Source: Streptomyces sp. DI166
GTDB taxonomy: Bacteria > Actinomycetota > Actinomycetes > Streptomycetales > Streptomycetaceae
Assembly (NCBI RefSeq): GCF_900091315.1
Contig: NZ_FLSP01000079.1
Coordinates: 1 to 41,098 of the forward strand
Direction of reading: 5' to 3'
DNA length: 41,098 nucleotides
Shown here: in pieces, positions 17,148-25,835 of the stretch
How the letters are laid out: every line of letters starts with the position of its first letter
Numbering within the stretch: position 1 is the stretch's first letter
Notes under the pieces: generated by a model
Told to the model about the DNA's origin: nothing
Seen by the model: only the letters and a program-made list of their open reading frames with translations
The model's database searches: none
Position numbers and translations under genes: made by a program

Positions 17148-17831
17148 TCAGGCCTCCGGCACCGGCGAGGGCGGATCGCCGACGACGGCGCCGTAGTCGT
17201 TGTGCCAGAAGTACTCCTGGTTGAAGCGGGTCCCGTTCCAGCGGTACGTGATCACGTTCTCGCCGGACGGGCTGGACACCGGGTCGCCCTTCTCGTACAC
17301 CTGCTTGCTCACCACCAGATCGCCGCGGTCGATCTGGGCGTAGACCGGCGGCTCCTCCGCCTGGAACACATTCTCGTACGAGCCGTCCTGCTCGCGATAC
17401 ACATATGAGCCGATCCCGACGCCGTCCCCGCAGGTCAGCACATTCACCACGACGTCCTGCGCGGTGCCGCCGGTGAGATCGCCGAAGGAGGTGTCGATCG
17501 GGTACTCGTCGGCGGTGCAGGGCTGGAGGCCGCGCTTGACCTCGGCCGACACCTGAGGGTCCGCCTTGATCAGCCGGATCACCTCCGCCTGCCCGGGGCG
17601 GTCGCTGGCCGAGGGCAGCGGGGACGCCATGGGGGAGGCGGCGAGGGCGGCGCCCGCTCCGGACTCGTCGCGGGCCGGGCCCTCGTCGCGGGCGCCGGTG
17701 CCGCCGGTGCCGCAGCCGGACATGAAAAGGGCGAGGGCGGCGAACACGGCCAGCGCCGTGATCACCGCCTGATGGGTTCCCCGGGCCGGTTCCGGCCCCG
17801 CGTCGGGTGCCTTGTTGGCTAGGCCGCGCAC
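17148..17831 (-). CDS. cseA: Lipoprotein CseA, negative modulator of the SigE response
   Basis: A 227-residue exported lipoprotein. A cytoplasmic stretch of about 22 residues precedes the hydrophobic h-region (ITALAVFAALALF) and the lipobox MSGC with acylated Cys40. A low-complexity Gly/Ala/Ser linker (41-75) leads to a globular domain with C104 and C134, which could form a disulfide, ending in Pro-rich residues. The GTG start overlaps the end of sigE by 13 bp with GGGAG just upstream, so translation is probably coupled. In S. coelicolor CseA lies on the outer face of the membrane and its loss raises sigE expression; the position between sigE and cseB fits this. The long n-region makes a later start near residue 23 possible. 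Confidence 0.9.
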   Translation of the reverse strand: MRGLANKAPDAGPEPARGTHQAVITALAVFAALALFMSGCGTGGTGARDEGPARDESGAGAALAASPMASPLPSASDRPGQAEVIRLIKADPQVSAEVKRGLQPCTADEYPIDTSFGDLTGGTAQDVVVNVLTCGDGVGIGSYVYREQDGSYENVFQAEEPPVYAQIDRGDLVVSKQVYEKGDPVSSPSGENVITYRWNGTRFNQEYFWHNDYGAVVGDPPSPVPEA

Positions 17832-18358
17832 CGCTCCCGCTCCTCACGCTCCAGCGCGCGTGCGTCCAGATCGCGGCTCTCCAGCTCCTCGCGGAGCCGG
17901 GCGAGCGCCCGGTGCAGCGTGCTCTTGACCGTTCCGGCCGACATGCCGAGGGCGGCGGCCGTCTCCTCCGTGGACATCTGCTCCCAGTGTCGCAGCACGA
18001 CCACACTGCGCTGCTTGGGGGCGAGCACCTTCATGATGTCCATCAGCAGGGCGCGGTCGGCGTGCTGTTCGGTGGAGTCCTCGACCGAGGCGTCCGGGAG
18101 CTGCTCGGTCGGCACCTCCTCCAGCTTGCGCGCCCGCCACCACTCGGTCCGCGTGTTGATCATGACGCGGCGCAGGTAGGCGTCCGCGAGCCGCTTGTCC
18201 TCGATGGTCTCCCAACGGCCGTACGTACGCACGAGCGCGGTCTGGAGGAGGTCCTGGGCGTCGACGGGGTCCGGCACCAGCCGACGGGCGCTGCGCAGCA
18301 GCGCGTCCTGCCGGGTGCGGACGTACTCCTCGAATTCGAGCACCTCGCCCTGCGCCAT
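17819..18358 (-). CDS. sigE: ECF RNA polymerase sigma factor SigE
   Basis: A 179-residue group 4 sigma factor of the SigE-subfamily (SigE family with DPVDAQDLLQTALVRTYGRW). Region 2 spans about residues 8-80, with EEYVRTRQDALLRSARRLVP and the promoter-melting part; region 4 spans about 115-165, with LAPKQRSVVVLRHWEQMSTEE and GMSAGTVKSTLHRALARL as the -35-binding helix-turn-helix. It directs transcription of cell-envelope genes in response to wall damage and is controlled through CseB/CseC rather than an anti-sigma factor. The ATG at 18358 has GGAGG 8 nt upstream; a GTG at 18373 is open but lacks an RBS. The 200-bp gap to mutY must hold its promoter; a CAACC (18434-18430) to CGTG (18411-18408) pair is a weak ECF-type candidate. 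Confidence 0.95.
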   Translation of the reverse strand: MAQGEVLEFEEYVRTRQDALLRSARRLVPDPVDAQDLLQTALVRTYGRWETIEDKRLADAYLRRVMINTRTEWWRARKLEEVPTEQLPDASVEDSTEQHADRALLMDIMKVLAPKQRSVVVLRHWEQMSTEETAAALGMSAGTVKSTLHRALARLREELESRDLDARALEREERERCAA

Positions 18359-18558
18359 GTTGACCGCCTCCACATCCCCGTTGGACTACCTCTGTGCTTC
18401 TGTCGAGCACGGGAATGAAGCTACGGAGGGGTTGTCACGGCGTTGTCCGAAGCAGCCTGCGGCCAGCAATCGGCTGTCCGTCGGTTGTGTAACGGAAGTA
18501 GGAAACGGGTAAAGCGGCACACCGAGTTGTCGCGGTACAGGTGGATTTGGCGGTGTCG

Positions 18559-19485
18559 TCAGGTCAACGGCAGCCGATACAAACCCCCGGGCAACGGCTC
18601 GACCAGTCCGTCCGCCACGAGCCCGTCCAACGCCCGCGCCCGCTGCACCGGTTCGTGCCACACGCGGTCCAGGGCCGCCTGCGGCACGGGCGCGTGGGCC
18701 TCGCGCAGCACGGCGAGCAGCTTGCCGCGGACCTGGCGGTCGGTGCCGGCGTAGGTCTGGCCGCGGCGGGGCGGACCCTCGTGCTCCGGCTTGCCCTTGA
18801 GCCGCCAGGCGCAGCGCGCGGCGATCGGACAGCGGTGGCACGACTCGTTCTTCGCCGTGCACACCAGCGCGCCCAGCTCCATGGAGGCGGCGGCCCAGCG
18901 CGCGGCCGTCGACTCGTCCTCCGGCAGCAGCTCACGGGCCAGCTTGCGCTCGGCGGCGGTCGTGGCGTTCGGCGGGTACTGCACCCCGGTCACGGCTCGC
19001 GCGAAGACCCGGCGGACGTTGGTGTCCAGCACGGGGTGCCGCTGCCCGTACGCGAAAGAGGCGACGGCGGCGGCCGTGTACTCCCCGATGCCGGGCAGTG
19101 CGAGAAGCTGCGCGTGATCGGTCGGTACGTCACCGCCGTGCCGTTCCGTTATCGCCACCGCGGCCCCGTGCAGCCGCAGGGCCCGCCGGGGATACCCGAG
19201 CCGGCCCCAGGCCCGTACGGCCTCTCCGGGCGCCTCCTCGGCCAGATCGGCGGGCCTGGGCCACCGGGCCAGCCACTGCTCGTAGACCGGCAGCACCCGG
19301 CTCACCGGCGTCTGCTGCAGCATGAACTCGCTGACCATCACTCCCCAAGGCCCGGCCTCCGGCCGCCGCCAGGGCAGATCACGCGCATGGTCGTCGAACC
19401 ACTCGATAACGGGAACGTGCAACGGCTCGCTGGACACACCGCCGAGGGACTCAGGACGGGCGTCGAACTCTGTGGGCGCAGTCAT
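18559..19485 (-). CDS. mutY: A/G-specific adenine glycosylase MutY
   Basis: A 308-residue base-excision repair enzyme that removes adenine opposite 8-oxoguanine. The HhH-GPD core is clear: SEFMLQQTPVSRV with catalytic E53, helix-hairpin-helix LPGIGEYTAAAV (about 130-141), and VLDTNVRRV with catalytic D154. The iron-sulfur cluster loop is C209-x6-C216-x2-C219-x5-C225. The C-terminus is shorter than in E. coli MutY: after a 25-residue linker there is a winged-helix-like segment, not the NUDIX-like 8-oxoG domain, as is usual in actinobacteria. GGGAGG precedes the ATG. It runs in the same direction as sigE but 200 bp away, so it is probably a separate unit. Confidence 0.94.
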   Translation of the reverse strand: MTAPTEFDARPESLGGVSSEPLHVPVIEWFDDHARDLPWRRPEAGPWGVMVSEFMLQQTPVSRVLPVYEQWLARWPRPADLAEEAPGEAVRAWGRLGYPRRALRLHGAAVAITERHGGDVPTDHAQLLALPGIGEYTAAAVASFAYGQRHPVLDTNVRRVFARAVTGVQYPPNATTAAERKLARELLPEDESTAARWAAASMELGALVCTAKNESCHRCPIAARCAWRLKGKPEHEGPPRRGQTYAGTDRQVRGKLLAVLREAHAPVPQAALDRVWHEPVQRARALDGLVADGLVEPLPGGLYRLPLT

Positions 19486-19694
19486 GACCCTCCCGATCCT
19501 GCCATGCGGGACAGGGGGGACGGGGGGACCGCCGCACCGGGTCCGCCGTCGGGGCGCAGTCGTCGCCCATGTCCGGCACGGCCCTCCCGGCATGCCGTTG
19601 TTCACCCGTAAGCGGGACGCCCGGCCCACATGCCCGACACGGCGTCCCCGGACCGCACATGATGCCCTCCTCGACCGCACGACCTGGGGGGACC

Positions 19695-20267
19695 ATGCGC
19701 GCCCGCGCCACGGCGGCCCTTGCCGCCACCCTGCTCCTGACCGCGATCGCAGGCTGCTCGTCCGACGGCTCCGGACAGCCGCGCGTGGCGAAGGCGCCCG
19801 AGGCCCCGTCGGGGGTCGGCTCGGCGGGCCCGTCGCCATCGCCCGGACGGGAGAGCTACGCCCTCGGTGACACCGTCGACATCGCGATGAGCGGTCACGA
19901 TTTCTCCGTCACCGCGATCGCCCACAAAGACCGGGGCGTCCCCAGCCCTCCCGGTCTTCCGGCCGACGGGCAGAAGTGGGTGCTCGCGGAGGTCAAGCTG
20001 TGCAACAAGGGCGGCAAGGCCCTGGGGGTGACCCCCTTTGCGTGGTCCCTGGCCTACGCCGACGGATCGCGGATGGAGCCCACCCATGTGAGCGGGAGCG
20101 GCGTGCCCCTGCCCATGTATCCGCTGGAGGCCATGATCCGCGGCGGTGACTGTCTGCGCGGGAACATCCTCTTCGAAGTGCCGGAGGACTACCCCCGCGC
20201 CCAGCGCGTGCTGTACTCGCCCACCGGTCTGGACGAGCCCGTGGAGTGGGTCGTGCCGAAGGGGTAA
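19695..20267 (+). CDS. Secreted lipoprotein, DUF4352-like
   Basis: A 190-residue lipoprotein. The signal sequence MRARATAALAATLLL leads to lipobox AIAGC with acylated C21, then a Ser/Gly/Pro spacer (22-55). The mature domain (about 58-190) starts YALGDTVDI, contains the strand-rich KWVLAEVKLCNKGGKALGVT and GNILFEVPEDY, and ends in a PVEWVV strand. This order is that of the DUF4352 immunoglobulin-like lipoproteins of Gram-positive bacteria, which have no assigned function. C126 and C154 could pair. The ATG has a GGGGGG purine run 4-9 nt upstream. It diverges from mutY. Confidence 0.85.
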   Translation: MRARATAALAATLLLTAIAGCSSDGSGQPRVAKAPEAPSGVGSAGPSPSPGRESYALGDTVDIAMSGHDFSVTAIAHKDRGVPSPPGLPADGQKWVLAEVKLCNKGGKALGVTPFAWSLAYADGSRMEPTHVSGSGVPLPMYPLEAMIRGGDCLRGNILFEVPEDYPRAQRVLYSPTGLDEPVEWVVPKG

Positions 20268-20440
20268 GACAGGTCAACGGCCGCTGTGCGGTGTGGAGTT
20301 CCCCGTTCCGTCAGGAATGGGGGAAAGTGCGGGGTCGGCCCGCTGTTGTGGTCGTTTCCGGAATGATGATCCGGAAAAGTTGTGGCTCGGGGCGGCGGGT
20401 GGGGCAAGCGAACGCGCCGATCTCTCGTACAGTTTGCGCC

Positions 20441-21262
20441 GTGGGATCTCTGCGCAATCCGGTCGGGCCGCTTCCCTCCTCCATCTACTGGCGACGGAGG
20501 GCCGTACTGCTGTCTGTTGTCGCCCTGTTGGCGTTGCTGATCGCGTGGGTGCTCGCCTCGGGCGGTGGGGGCGGCAAGGACAACGCGAACGGGAGCAACG
20601 GCAAGAATCCCTCGCCGTCCACCATCACGCCCGGCCCGTCCGGCTCCGGTCCCGCCATCAGCCAGGCTCCGGGCGGGCGGGACGAGTCGGAGGACGAGGG
20701 TTCCGGGGACTCGGAGGGCTCGGGTTCGGGTGCGGACGACGACTCCGGGAACGGTGACGGGCCCGGAGGATCCGGCTCGGACGGTGCCGCCGGTGGCGGG
20801 GCCACGGGCGGCGGGACGGGTGTCGGCGCCGGCGACGCGCTTCCCGCGGGCTCCTCGCTGCCCAACTGCACGCCGGGCGCGGTGAAGTTGACCGTGCGCA
20901 GCGTCCGCAACACCTACGGCCCCGGTGAGACGCCCAGGCTCCAGCTCACCGCGACCAACTCCTCCGGCGGCGACTGCAAGGTCGATCTCGGCCCGAAGAA
21001 CACGGTGGTGACGATCACTCAGGCCGACAGCGACGACGACTACTGGTCCTCCGCGCACTGCCCCAAGACGGCCGGCAGCCTGGTCTTCCGCGTGGCCGCC
21101 GACAGCAGCGTCACCTACACCGTGAAGTGGGACCGCAAGCCCAGCGCCCCGGAGTGCGCGACCCCGCCGTCCGGCTCCGCCCCCGCGGGGACGTACCTGG
21201 TGGAGGCGACCACGCCGGGCTTCGGCAAGGCGCAGACCTCGTTCGTACTGGAGAAGGACTGA
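20441..21262 (+). CDS. Membrane-anchored protein with Gly/Ser/Asp linker and Ig-like outer domain
   Basis: A 273-residue protein. A short cytoplasmic head (MGSLRNPVGPLPSSIYWRRR) is followed by one membrane span (about residues 20-39), a 105-residue low-complexity linker rich in Gly, Ser, Asp and Glu, and an outer domain (about 140-273). The outer domain is strand-rich with four Cys (in NCTPG, GDCKVD, AHCPKT, PECATP) that could form two disulfides. The GTG at 20441 lies 7 nt after TACAGT (20428-20433), indicating a leaderless transcript; an upstream reading to 20246 lacks a start signal. It ends 15 bp before disA on the other strand. Family members are conserved next to disA in Streptomyces as I recall, with no known function. 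Confidence 0.82.
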   Translation: MGSLRNPVGPLPSSIYWRRRAVLLSVVALLALLIAWVLASGGGGGKDNANGSNGKNPSPSTITPGPSGSGPAISQAPGGRDESEDEGSGDSEGSGSGADDDSGNGDGPGGSGSDGAAGGGATGGGTGVGAGDALPAGSSLPNCTPGAVKLTVRSVRNTYGPGETPRLQLTATNSSGGDCKVDLGPKNTVVTITQADSDDDYWSSAHCPKTAGSLVFRVAADSSVTYTVKWDRKPSAPECATPPSGSAPAGTYLVEATTPGFGKAQTSFVLEKD

Positions 21263-21277
21263 GCGGAGGCCGAGGCC

Positions 21278-22402
21278 TCAGACGTAGCGCTCCAGGATCG
21301 AGGACTCCGCCAGCCGGGACAGGCCCTCGCGCACGCTGCGCGCGCGGGCCTCGCCGACGCCGTCCACCGTCTGGAGGTCGTCGACGCTCGCGGCGAGCAG
21401 CTTCTGCAGGCCCCCGAAGTGCTCCACCAGCCGGTCGATGATGGCGCCCGGCAGTCGCGGCACCTTCGCCAGCAGCCGGAACCCGCGCGGCGACACCGCC
21501 GAGTCCAGCGCCTCCGGAGACCCGGTGTACCCCAAGGCCTTCGCCACCGTGGGCAGTTCCAGCAGCTCCGCGTGGCTGAGCGCGTCCAGCTCGTACAGCG
21601 CCTCGTCGACCGTGCGGGACCGCTTCGCCGTCGGCTCGGGCACATAGTCCCGTACGACCAGTTCCCGCTCCGGCTCCACGCCCGCGATCAGCTCGTCGAG
21701 CTGGAGCGCGAGCAGCCGTCCGTCCGTGCCCAGCTCCACCACGTACTCGGCGATCTCGGTGGCGATCCGCCGGACCATCTCCAGGCGCTGCGCCACCGCG
21801 GAGACGTCCCGGACCGTCACCAGGTCCTCGATCTCCAGCGCGGACAGCGTGCCCGCCACCTCGTCCAGCCGCAGCTTGTACCGCTCCAGCGTCGCCAGCG
21901 CCTGGTTCGCGCGGGACAGGATCGCCGCGGAGTCCTCCAGCACCCGCCGCTGCCCGTCGACGTAGAGCGCGATCAGGCGCATCGACTGGGAGACGGAGAC
22001 GACGGGGAAGCCGACCTGCTTGCTGACCCGGTCCGCCGTGCGGTGCCGGGTGCCCGTCTCCTCGGTGGGGATCGTCGGGTCCGGGACCAGCTGCACGCCC
22101 GCGCGCAGGATCTTCGACAGGTCCGAGGAGAGCACGATGCCGCCGTCGAGCTTGCACAGTTCCCGGAGCCGGGTCGCCGTGAACTCGACATCCAGGACGA
22201 AACCGCCCGTGCACATCGCCTCGACGGTCTTGTCCGAGCCCAGCACGATGAGCCCGCCGGTGTTGCCCCGGAGGATCCGTTCAAGGCCGTCGCGCAGCGC
22301 CGTGCCCGGTGCCACGGCGCTCAGTGAGGCGCGCATCAGGCCATCGGCACCGGAGCTCCCACCGGCCTTTCCGGGAGCTGCTGCCCGGTCGTTGGCTGCC
22401 AC
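21278..22402 (-). CDS. disA: DNA integrity scanning protein / diadenylate cyclase DisA
   Basis: A 374-residue enzyme that makes c-di-AMP from two ATP. The N-terminal DAC domain (about 30-165) carries the active-site motifs LDGGIVLSSD (85-94; DGA in most relatives, DGG here) and GTRHRTADR with RHR at 119-121. A helical linker and a C-terminal helix-hairpin-helix domain follow (FGGLQKLLAASVDDLQTVDG and VGEARARSVREGL), which binds branched DNA. The GTG start has GGAGG 7 nt upstream and gives the usual length. It is the second gene of a radA-disA unit (81 bp apart), the common actinobacterial order. c-di-AMP controls osmotic and ion homeostasis in Streptomyces. Confidence 0.95.
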   Translation of the reverse strand: MAANDRAAAPGKAGGSSGADGLMRASLSAVAPGTALRDGLERILRGNTGGLIVLGSDKTVEAMCTGGFVLDVEFTATRLRELCKLDGGIVLSSDLSKILRAGVQLVPDPTIPTEETGTRHRTADRVSKQVGFPVVSVSQSMRLIALYVDGQRRVLEDSAAILSRANQALATLERYKLRLDEVAGTLSALEIEDLVTVRDVSAVAQRLEMVRRIATEIAEYVVELGTDGRLLALQLDELIAGVEPERELVVRDYVPEPTAKRSRTVDEALYELDALSHAELLELPTVAKALGYTGSPEALDSAVSPRGFRLLAKVPRLPGAIIDRLVEHFGGLQKLLAASVDDLQTVDGVGEARARSVREGLSRLAESSILERYV

Positions 22403-22483
22403 TGCACTCCTCCGGTCGCAGGTTCTGGGGCGCTCCCGTTTCGCACATTCGGTTCGTACGGACGGGCGAGACCTGGGCAAAGT

Positions 22484-23893
22484 CTACCGGCGGTCCTCCG
22501 CTTCCCGTGGGGCCTCTCGGCGACGCGAGCGGGGAAGGACCCGGAGCGCGTCCCCTATGTCCGCGACTTCCAGCACCTTCATGCCCGGCGGGATCTTGCC
22601 GGGATCCCCCGGTACGAGCGCGTGCGTGAAGCCCAGCCGGTGCGCCTCGGCGAGCCTTCGCTGCACGCCCGTGACCCGTCTGACCTCGCCCGCGAGCCCC
22701 ACTTCGCCGATGGCGACGAGGTTCTTCGGCAGCGGGGTGTCGCTGGCCGCGCTGGCCAGCGCGAGGGCGATCGCGAGGTCCGCGGCGGGCTCGGAGAGCT
22801 TCACGCCGCCGACCGTCGCGGAGTAGATGTCCCGTTTGCCCAGGGCGCTGATCCGGCCGCGCTGCTCCAGGACGGCGAGCATCATCGACACCCGGGAGGT
22901 CTCCAGGCCGGAGGTGGTGCGGCGCGGGGAGGGGATCTGCGAGTCGACGGTGAGCGCCTGCACTTCGGCGACCAGCGGACGGCGGCCCTCCAGGGTGACC
23001 GTCAGACAGGTGCCGGGGACCGGTTCGTCACGCCGTGTCAGGAAAAGTCCGCTCGGGTCGGCAAGGCCCGTGATGCCCTCGTCGTGCAGTTCGAAGCAGC
23101 CGACCTCGTCGGTGGCGCCGTAGCGGTTCTTGACGCCGCGCACCAGGCGCAGGCGCGCGTGCCGGTCGCCCTCGAAGTGCAGGACGACGTCGACGAGGTG
23201 CTCCAGCAGGCGCGGGCCCGCGATGGCGCCGTCCTTGGTGACATGGCCCACCAGCAGCGTGGACATGCCGCGTTCCTTGGAGGCCCGGATGAGGGCGCCC
23301 GCGACCTCCCGCACCTGGGCCATGCCGCCGGGGGCGCCGTCGATCTCCGGGGAGGCGACCGTCTGCACGGAGTCCAGGATCAGCAGGGAGGGCTTGACCG
23401 CGTCCAAATGGCCGAGCACGGCCGCCAGATCCGTCTCCGCCGCGAGATACAGGTGGTCGTCGATGGCGTTGATGCGGTCGGCGCGCAGCCGCACCTGGCT
23501 CGCCGACTCCTCGCCGGTGACGTAGAGGGTGCGGTGTTCGTCACTGGCCGACTTGGCGGCGACGTCCAGCAGCAGCGTCGACTTGCCGACGCCGGGCTCG
23601 CCCGCCAGCAGCACCACGGCGCCGGGCACCAGACCGCCGCCGAGGACCCGGTCCAGCTCCGGCACGCCGGTGGGGCGGGCGGTGGCCTGCCGTCCGTCGA
23701 CCTGCCCGATGGGCAGCGCGGACGTGGTGACACGCCCCGGCGCCGTCGTACGGACCGCGGGCGCGCCGTACTCCTCGATCGTCCCCCACGCCTGGCATTC
23801 GGGGCAGCGACCGAGCCATTTCGCCGTCTGCCAGCCGCACTCGGTGCAGCGGTAGGACGGGCGCTCCTTGGCGGTCTTCGTACGGGCAGCCAT
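22484..23893 (-). CDS. radA: DNA repair protein RadA
   Basis: A 469-residue RecA-like branch-migration helicase used in recombination. It has the N-terminal zinc finger C-x2-C...C-x2-C (CTECGWQTAKWLGRCPEC, about residues 16-33), the RecA-type ATPase with Walker A GEPGVGKST and Walker B LLILDSVQT, the family motif KNRYG (usually KNRFG), and a C-terminal Lon-protease-like domain without the catalytic Ser-Lys pair. The ATG at 23893 gives the conserved start AARTKTAKERPSYRC. In B. subtilis RadA and DisA interact at stalled forks; the adjacency here fits a joint role. Confidence 0.96.
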   Translation of the reverse strand: MAARTKTAKERPSYRCTECGWQTAKWLGRCPECQAWGTIEEYGAPAVRTTAPGRVTTSALPIGQVDGRQATARPTGVPELDRVLGGGLVPGAVVLLAGEPGVGKSTLLLDVAAKSASDEHRTLYVTGEESASQVRLRADRINAIDDHLYLAAETDLAAVLGHLDAVKPSLLILDSVQTVASPEIDGAPGGMAQVREVAGALIRASKERGMSTLLVGHVTKDGAIAGPRLLEHLVDVVLHFEGDRHARLRLVRGVKNRYGATDEVGCFELHDEGITGLADPSGLFLTRRDEPVPGTCLTVTLEGRRPLVAEVQALTVDSQIPSPRRTTSGLETSRVSMMLAVLEQRGRISALGKRDIYSATVGGVKLSEPAADLAIALALASAASDTPLPKNLVAIGEVGLAGEVRRVTGVQRRLAEAHRLGFTHALVPGDPGKIPPGMKVLEVADIGDALRVLPRSRRREAPREAEDRR

Positions 23894-24077
23894 GACCGAA
23901 ACGGTAACCGCCCCCACTGACATCCCCCGCGCACCCGGGGCGAACCGGCCACGGCGACCGGGACCGGACCGCGGAATCGGGGGTTCCTGTACCCGTTTGA
24001 GGGATCGTTTCACCCGTACGAAGGAAATGTGCTCAAGGTGCGAGAAGCCGCCTCACCTACCCGCCTACGGTCCACGG

Positions 24078-25832
24078 ATGACGAGCAGCCGACCGGAGAC
24101 CCCCATCCGCACCACCGGCGCACACCGAGCGCACCGGGAGGCGCGTGACCGAGGCGCGGCGCGCACCCTGGCGCAGCGTCCGCCCGCGCGTTACGAGCCC
24201 TACCTGGACGGCCTGTTCACCTACTGCCTGTCCGTCCTGTGCGACCACGACACCGCGACCGCCGCCCTCGGTGACGTCCTCGTCCTCGCCGAGCGCCGCG
24301 GCCAGCGCGGCCCGGAGTCCGCCGGTGACCGCCGCGCCTGGCTGTACGCGCTGGCCCGCTGGTCCTGTCTGCGCAAGCTGGCCGAGGCAAAGCAGAAACG
24401 TCAGACCACCCATGCCGCGGGCCGCCACGGCCCTTCGCGGCCGCCCGCCGCACCGCCCGTCTCCGAGCAGGTCCAGGAGGAGCGCCGACGGCAACTGGCC
24501 CTCCTCGCCTGGCCGGAGGCGGCCGGCACCACCCCCGAGCAGCGCGAGGCGCTCGAACTCGCCGTGCGCCACCACCTCGCCGCCCACGAGGTCGCCGCCG
24601 TCCTCGGCACGGACCCCGCGGCCGCGCGCGAGCTGCTCGCCTCCGCCGCCTGCGAGGTGGAACGCACGCGTGCCGCCCTCGCCGTGGTGGAGACCGGCAC
24701 CTGTCCGAGCGTCGCCGGGCTCACCGGCGACCACCAGCTCGTGCTGTCCACCGCGCTGCGCCGGGAACTGGTCCGGCACGTCGACGACTGCCCCCGCTGC
24801 CGCCGCACCGCCGAACGCGCGGTCCCCGGCCACTGGCCCGGTTCCAGCGTCACCCCCGCCGAACTGCCCGTCCTGGAGGCACCCCGCGCGGCCCTGTACC
24901 TCGCCATGACGCACGGCCCACGCGCGCGTGGCGCCGCGCCCCGCTTCGACCGGCGCGGCTTCCCGATGGACCCCAAGGACCGCGCCGCCCGCCGGGACCG
25001 GCTGCGCGCGCGTGCCGTCACCACGACGGTCGTGGCCACCGTGGTGGCCGCCCCCGTCCTCGCCCTGTGGGCCGCCTACCGGGGGACCCCCACCGGCGAG
25101 GGCGTCGACGGCCGCTCGGCCAGCGCCAGCGAGGCGCAGGGGCCGGGCGCGCTCGACGGCCAGGCCGCGGGCGGCGGCTACGAGAACGCGGGCAGCGCCA
25201 GCAGCCGCCCCGGCGGCCGGCCCGGACGGGACGGCAGGCCCGATGTCACCGTAGAGGTGATCAGCGTCACCGGAGCCGGGAAGAAGGGCGCGGCCCAGCT
25301 CGACGTCTCCGCCGACTCCAGCGGCGACACCACCCTCATCACCCTCACCGCCACCGGCGACGCCCCCGTGCGCTGGTCCGCGAGCACCGGCGCCGCCTGG
25401 CTCTACCTGAACCGTTCCGCGGGAACCCTCGCGCCGGGCGAGTCGTTCACGATCAAGGTGTACGTCGACCCCCTCCGGGAGCCCTCCGGGTACTGGACGG
25501 CCCGGGTCGCCGTCTCCCCCGCGGGAGCGGTCGTCCGTATCGACGGCTACGGCACCGCGCCCAGCCCCACGGCGCCGGGCTCCGGCACCCCGACGCCCAC
25601 ACAGCCGACGCCGAGCGACCCGCCGCCCACGACCCCGGACCCCACCCCCACGGACACCACGCCGACCCCGACCGACCCGCCGCCCACGGACCCCGCGCCG
25701 AGCGACCCGCCTCCGTCGACCTCCGACCCGGACCCACCGCCCAGTGATCCGGGAGACACAGCGAGCCCGGGGGACCCGGGAGGTTCGACACCGCCCGGCG
25801 GCAGCGCCGACCCGAGTCCCTCCACCTCCTAG
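24078..25832 (+). CDS. Membrane protein: sigma-like head, zinc anti-sigma-like motif, BACON outer domain
   Basis: A 584-residue composite protein. Residues 38-105 resemble ECF sigma region 2 (YEPYLDGLFTYCLSVLCDHD, then RRAWLYALARWSCLRKLAE) and 150-203 resemble region 4 (TTPEQREALELAVRHHLAAH, EVAAVLGTDPAAARELLASA). Next comes H234-x3-C238-x2-C241, the zinc motif of ZAS anti-sigma factors, then one membrane span (313-333). Outside follow a Gly/Ser linker, a BACON-like beta-sandwich (about 388-492, with WLYLNRSAGTLAPGESFTIKV) and a tail of Pro/Thr/Asp repeats. The start is fixed by TACGGT (24066-24071), 6 nt before the ATG. Streptomyces homologues are annotated only as BACON-domain proteins. A membrane-bound regulator is my inference; sigma activity is unproven. 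Confidence 0.82.
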   Translation: MTSSRPETPIRTTGAHRAHREARDRGAARTLAQRPPARYEPYLDGLFTYCLSVLCDHDTATAALGDVLVLAERRGQRGPESAGDRRAWLYALARWSCLRKLAEAKQKRQTTHAAGRHGPSRPPAAPPVSEQVQEERRRQLALLAWPEAAGTTPEQREALELAVRHHLAAHEVAAVLGTDPAAARELLASAACEVERTRAALAVVETGTCPSVAGLTGDHQLVLSTALRRELVRHVDDCPRCRRTAERAVPGHWPGSSVTPAELPVLEAPRAALYLAMTHGPRARGAAPRFDRRGFPMDPKDRAARRDRLRARAVTTTVVATVVAAPVLALWAAYRGTPTGEGVDGRSASASEAQGPGALDGQAAGGGYENAGSASSRPGGRPGRDGRPDVTVEVISVTGAGKKGAAQLDVSADSSGDTTLITLTATGDAPVRWSASTGAAWLYLNRSAGTLAPGESFTIKVYVDPLREPSGYWTARVAVSPAGAVVRIDGYGTAPSPTAPGSGTPTPTQPTPSDPPPTTPDPTPTDTTPTPTDPPPTDPAPSDPPPSTSDPDPPPSDPGDTASPGDPGGSTPPGGSADPSPSTS

Positions 25833-25835
25833 GGC

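Noticed and set aside
18408..18434. SigE-type promoter CAACC-N18-CGTG before sigE
   Set aside because: The spacer is one or two bases too long and the boxes are short; kept only as a remark in the sigE entry.
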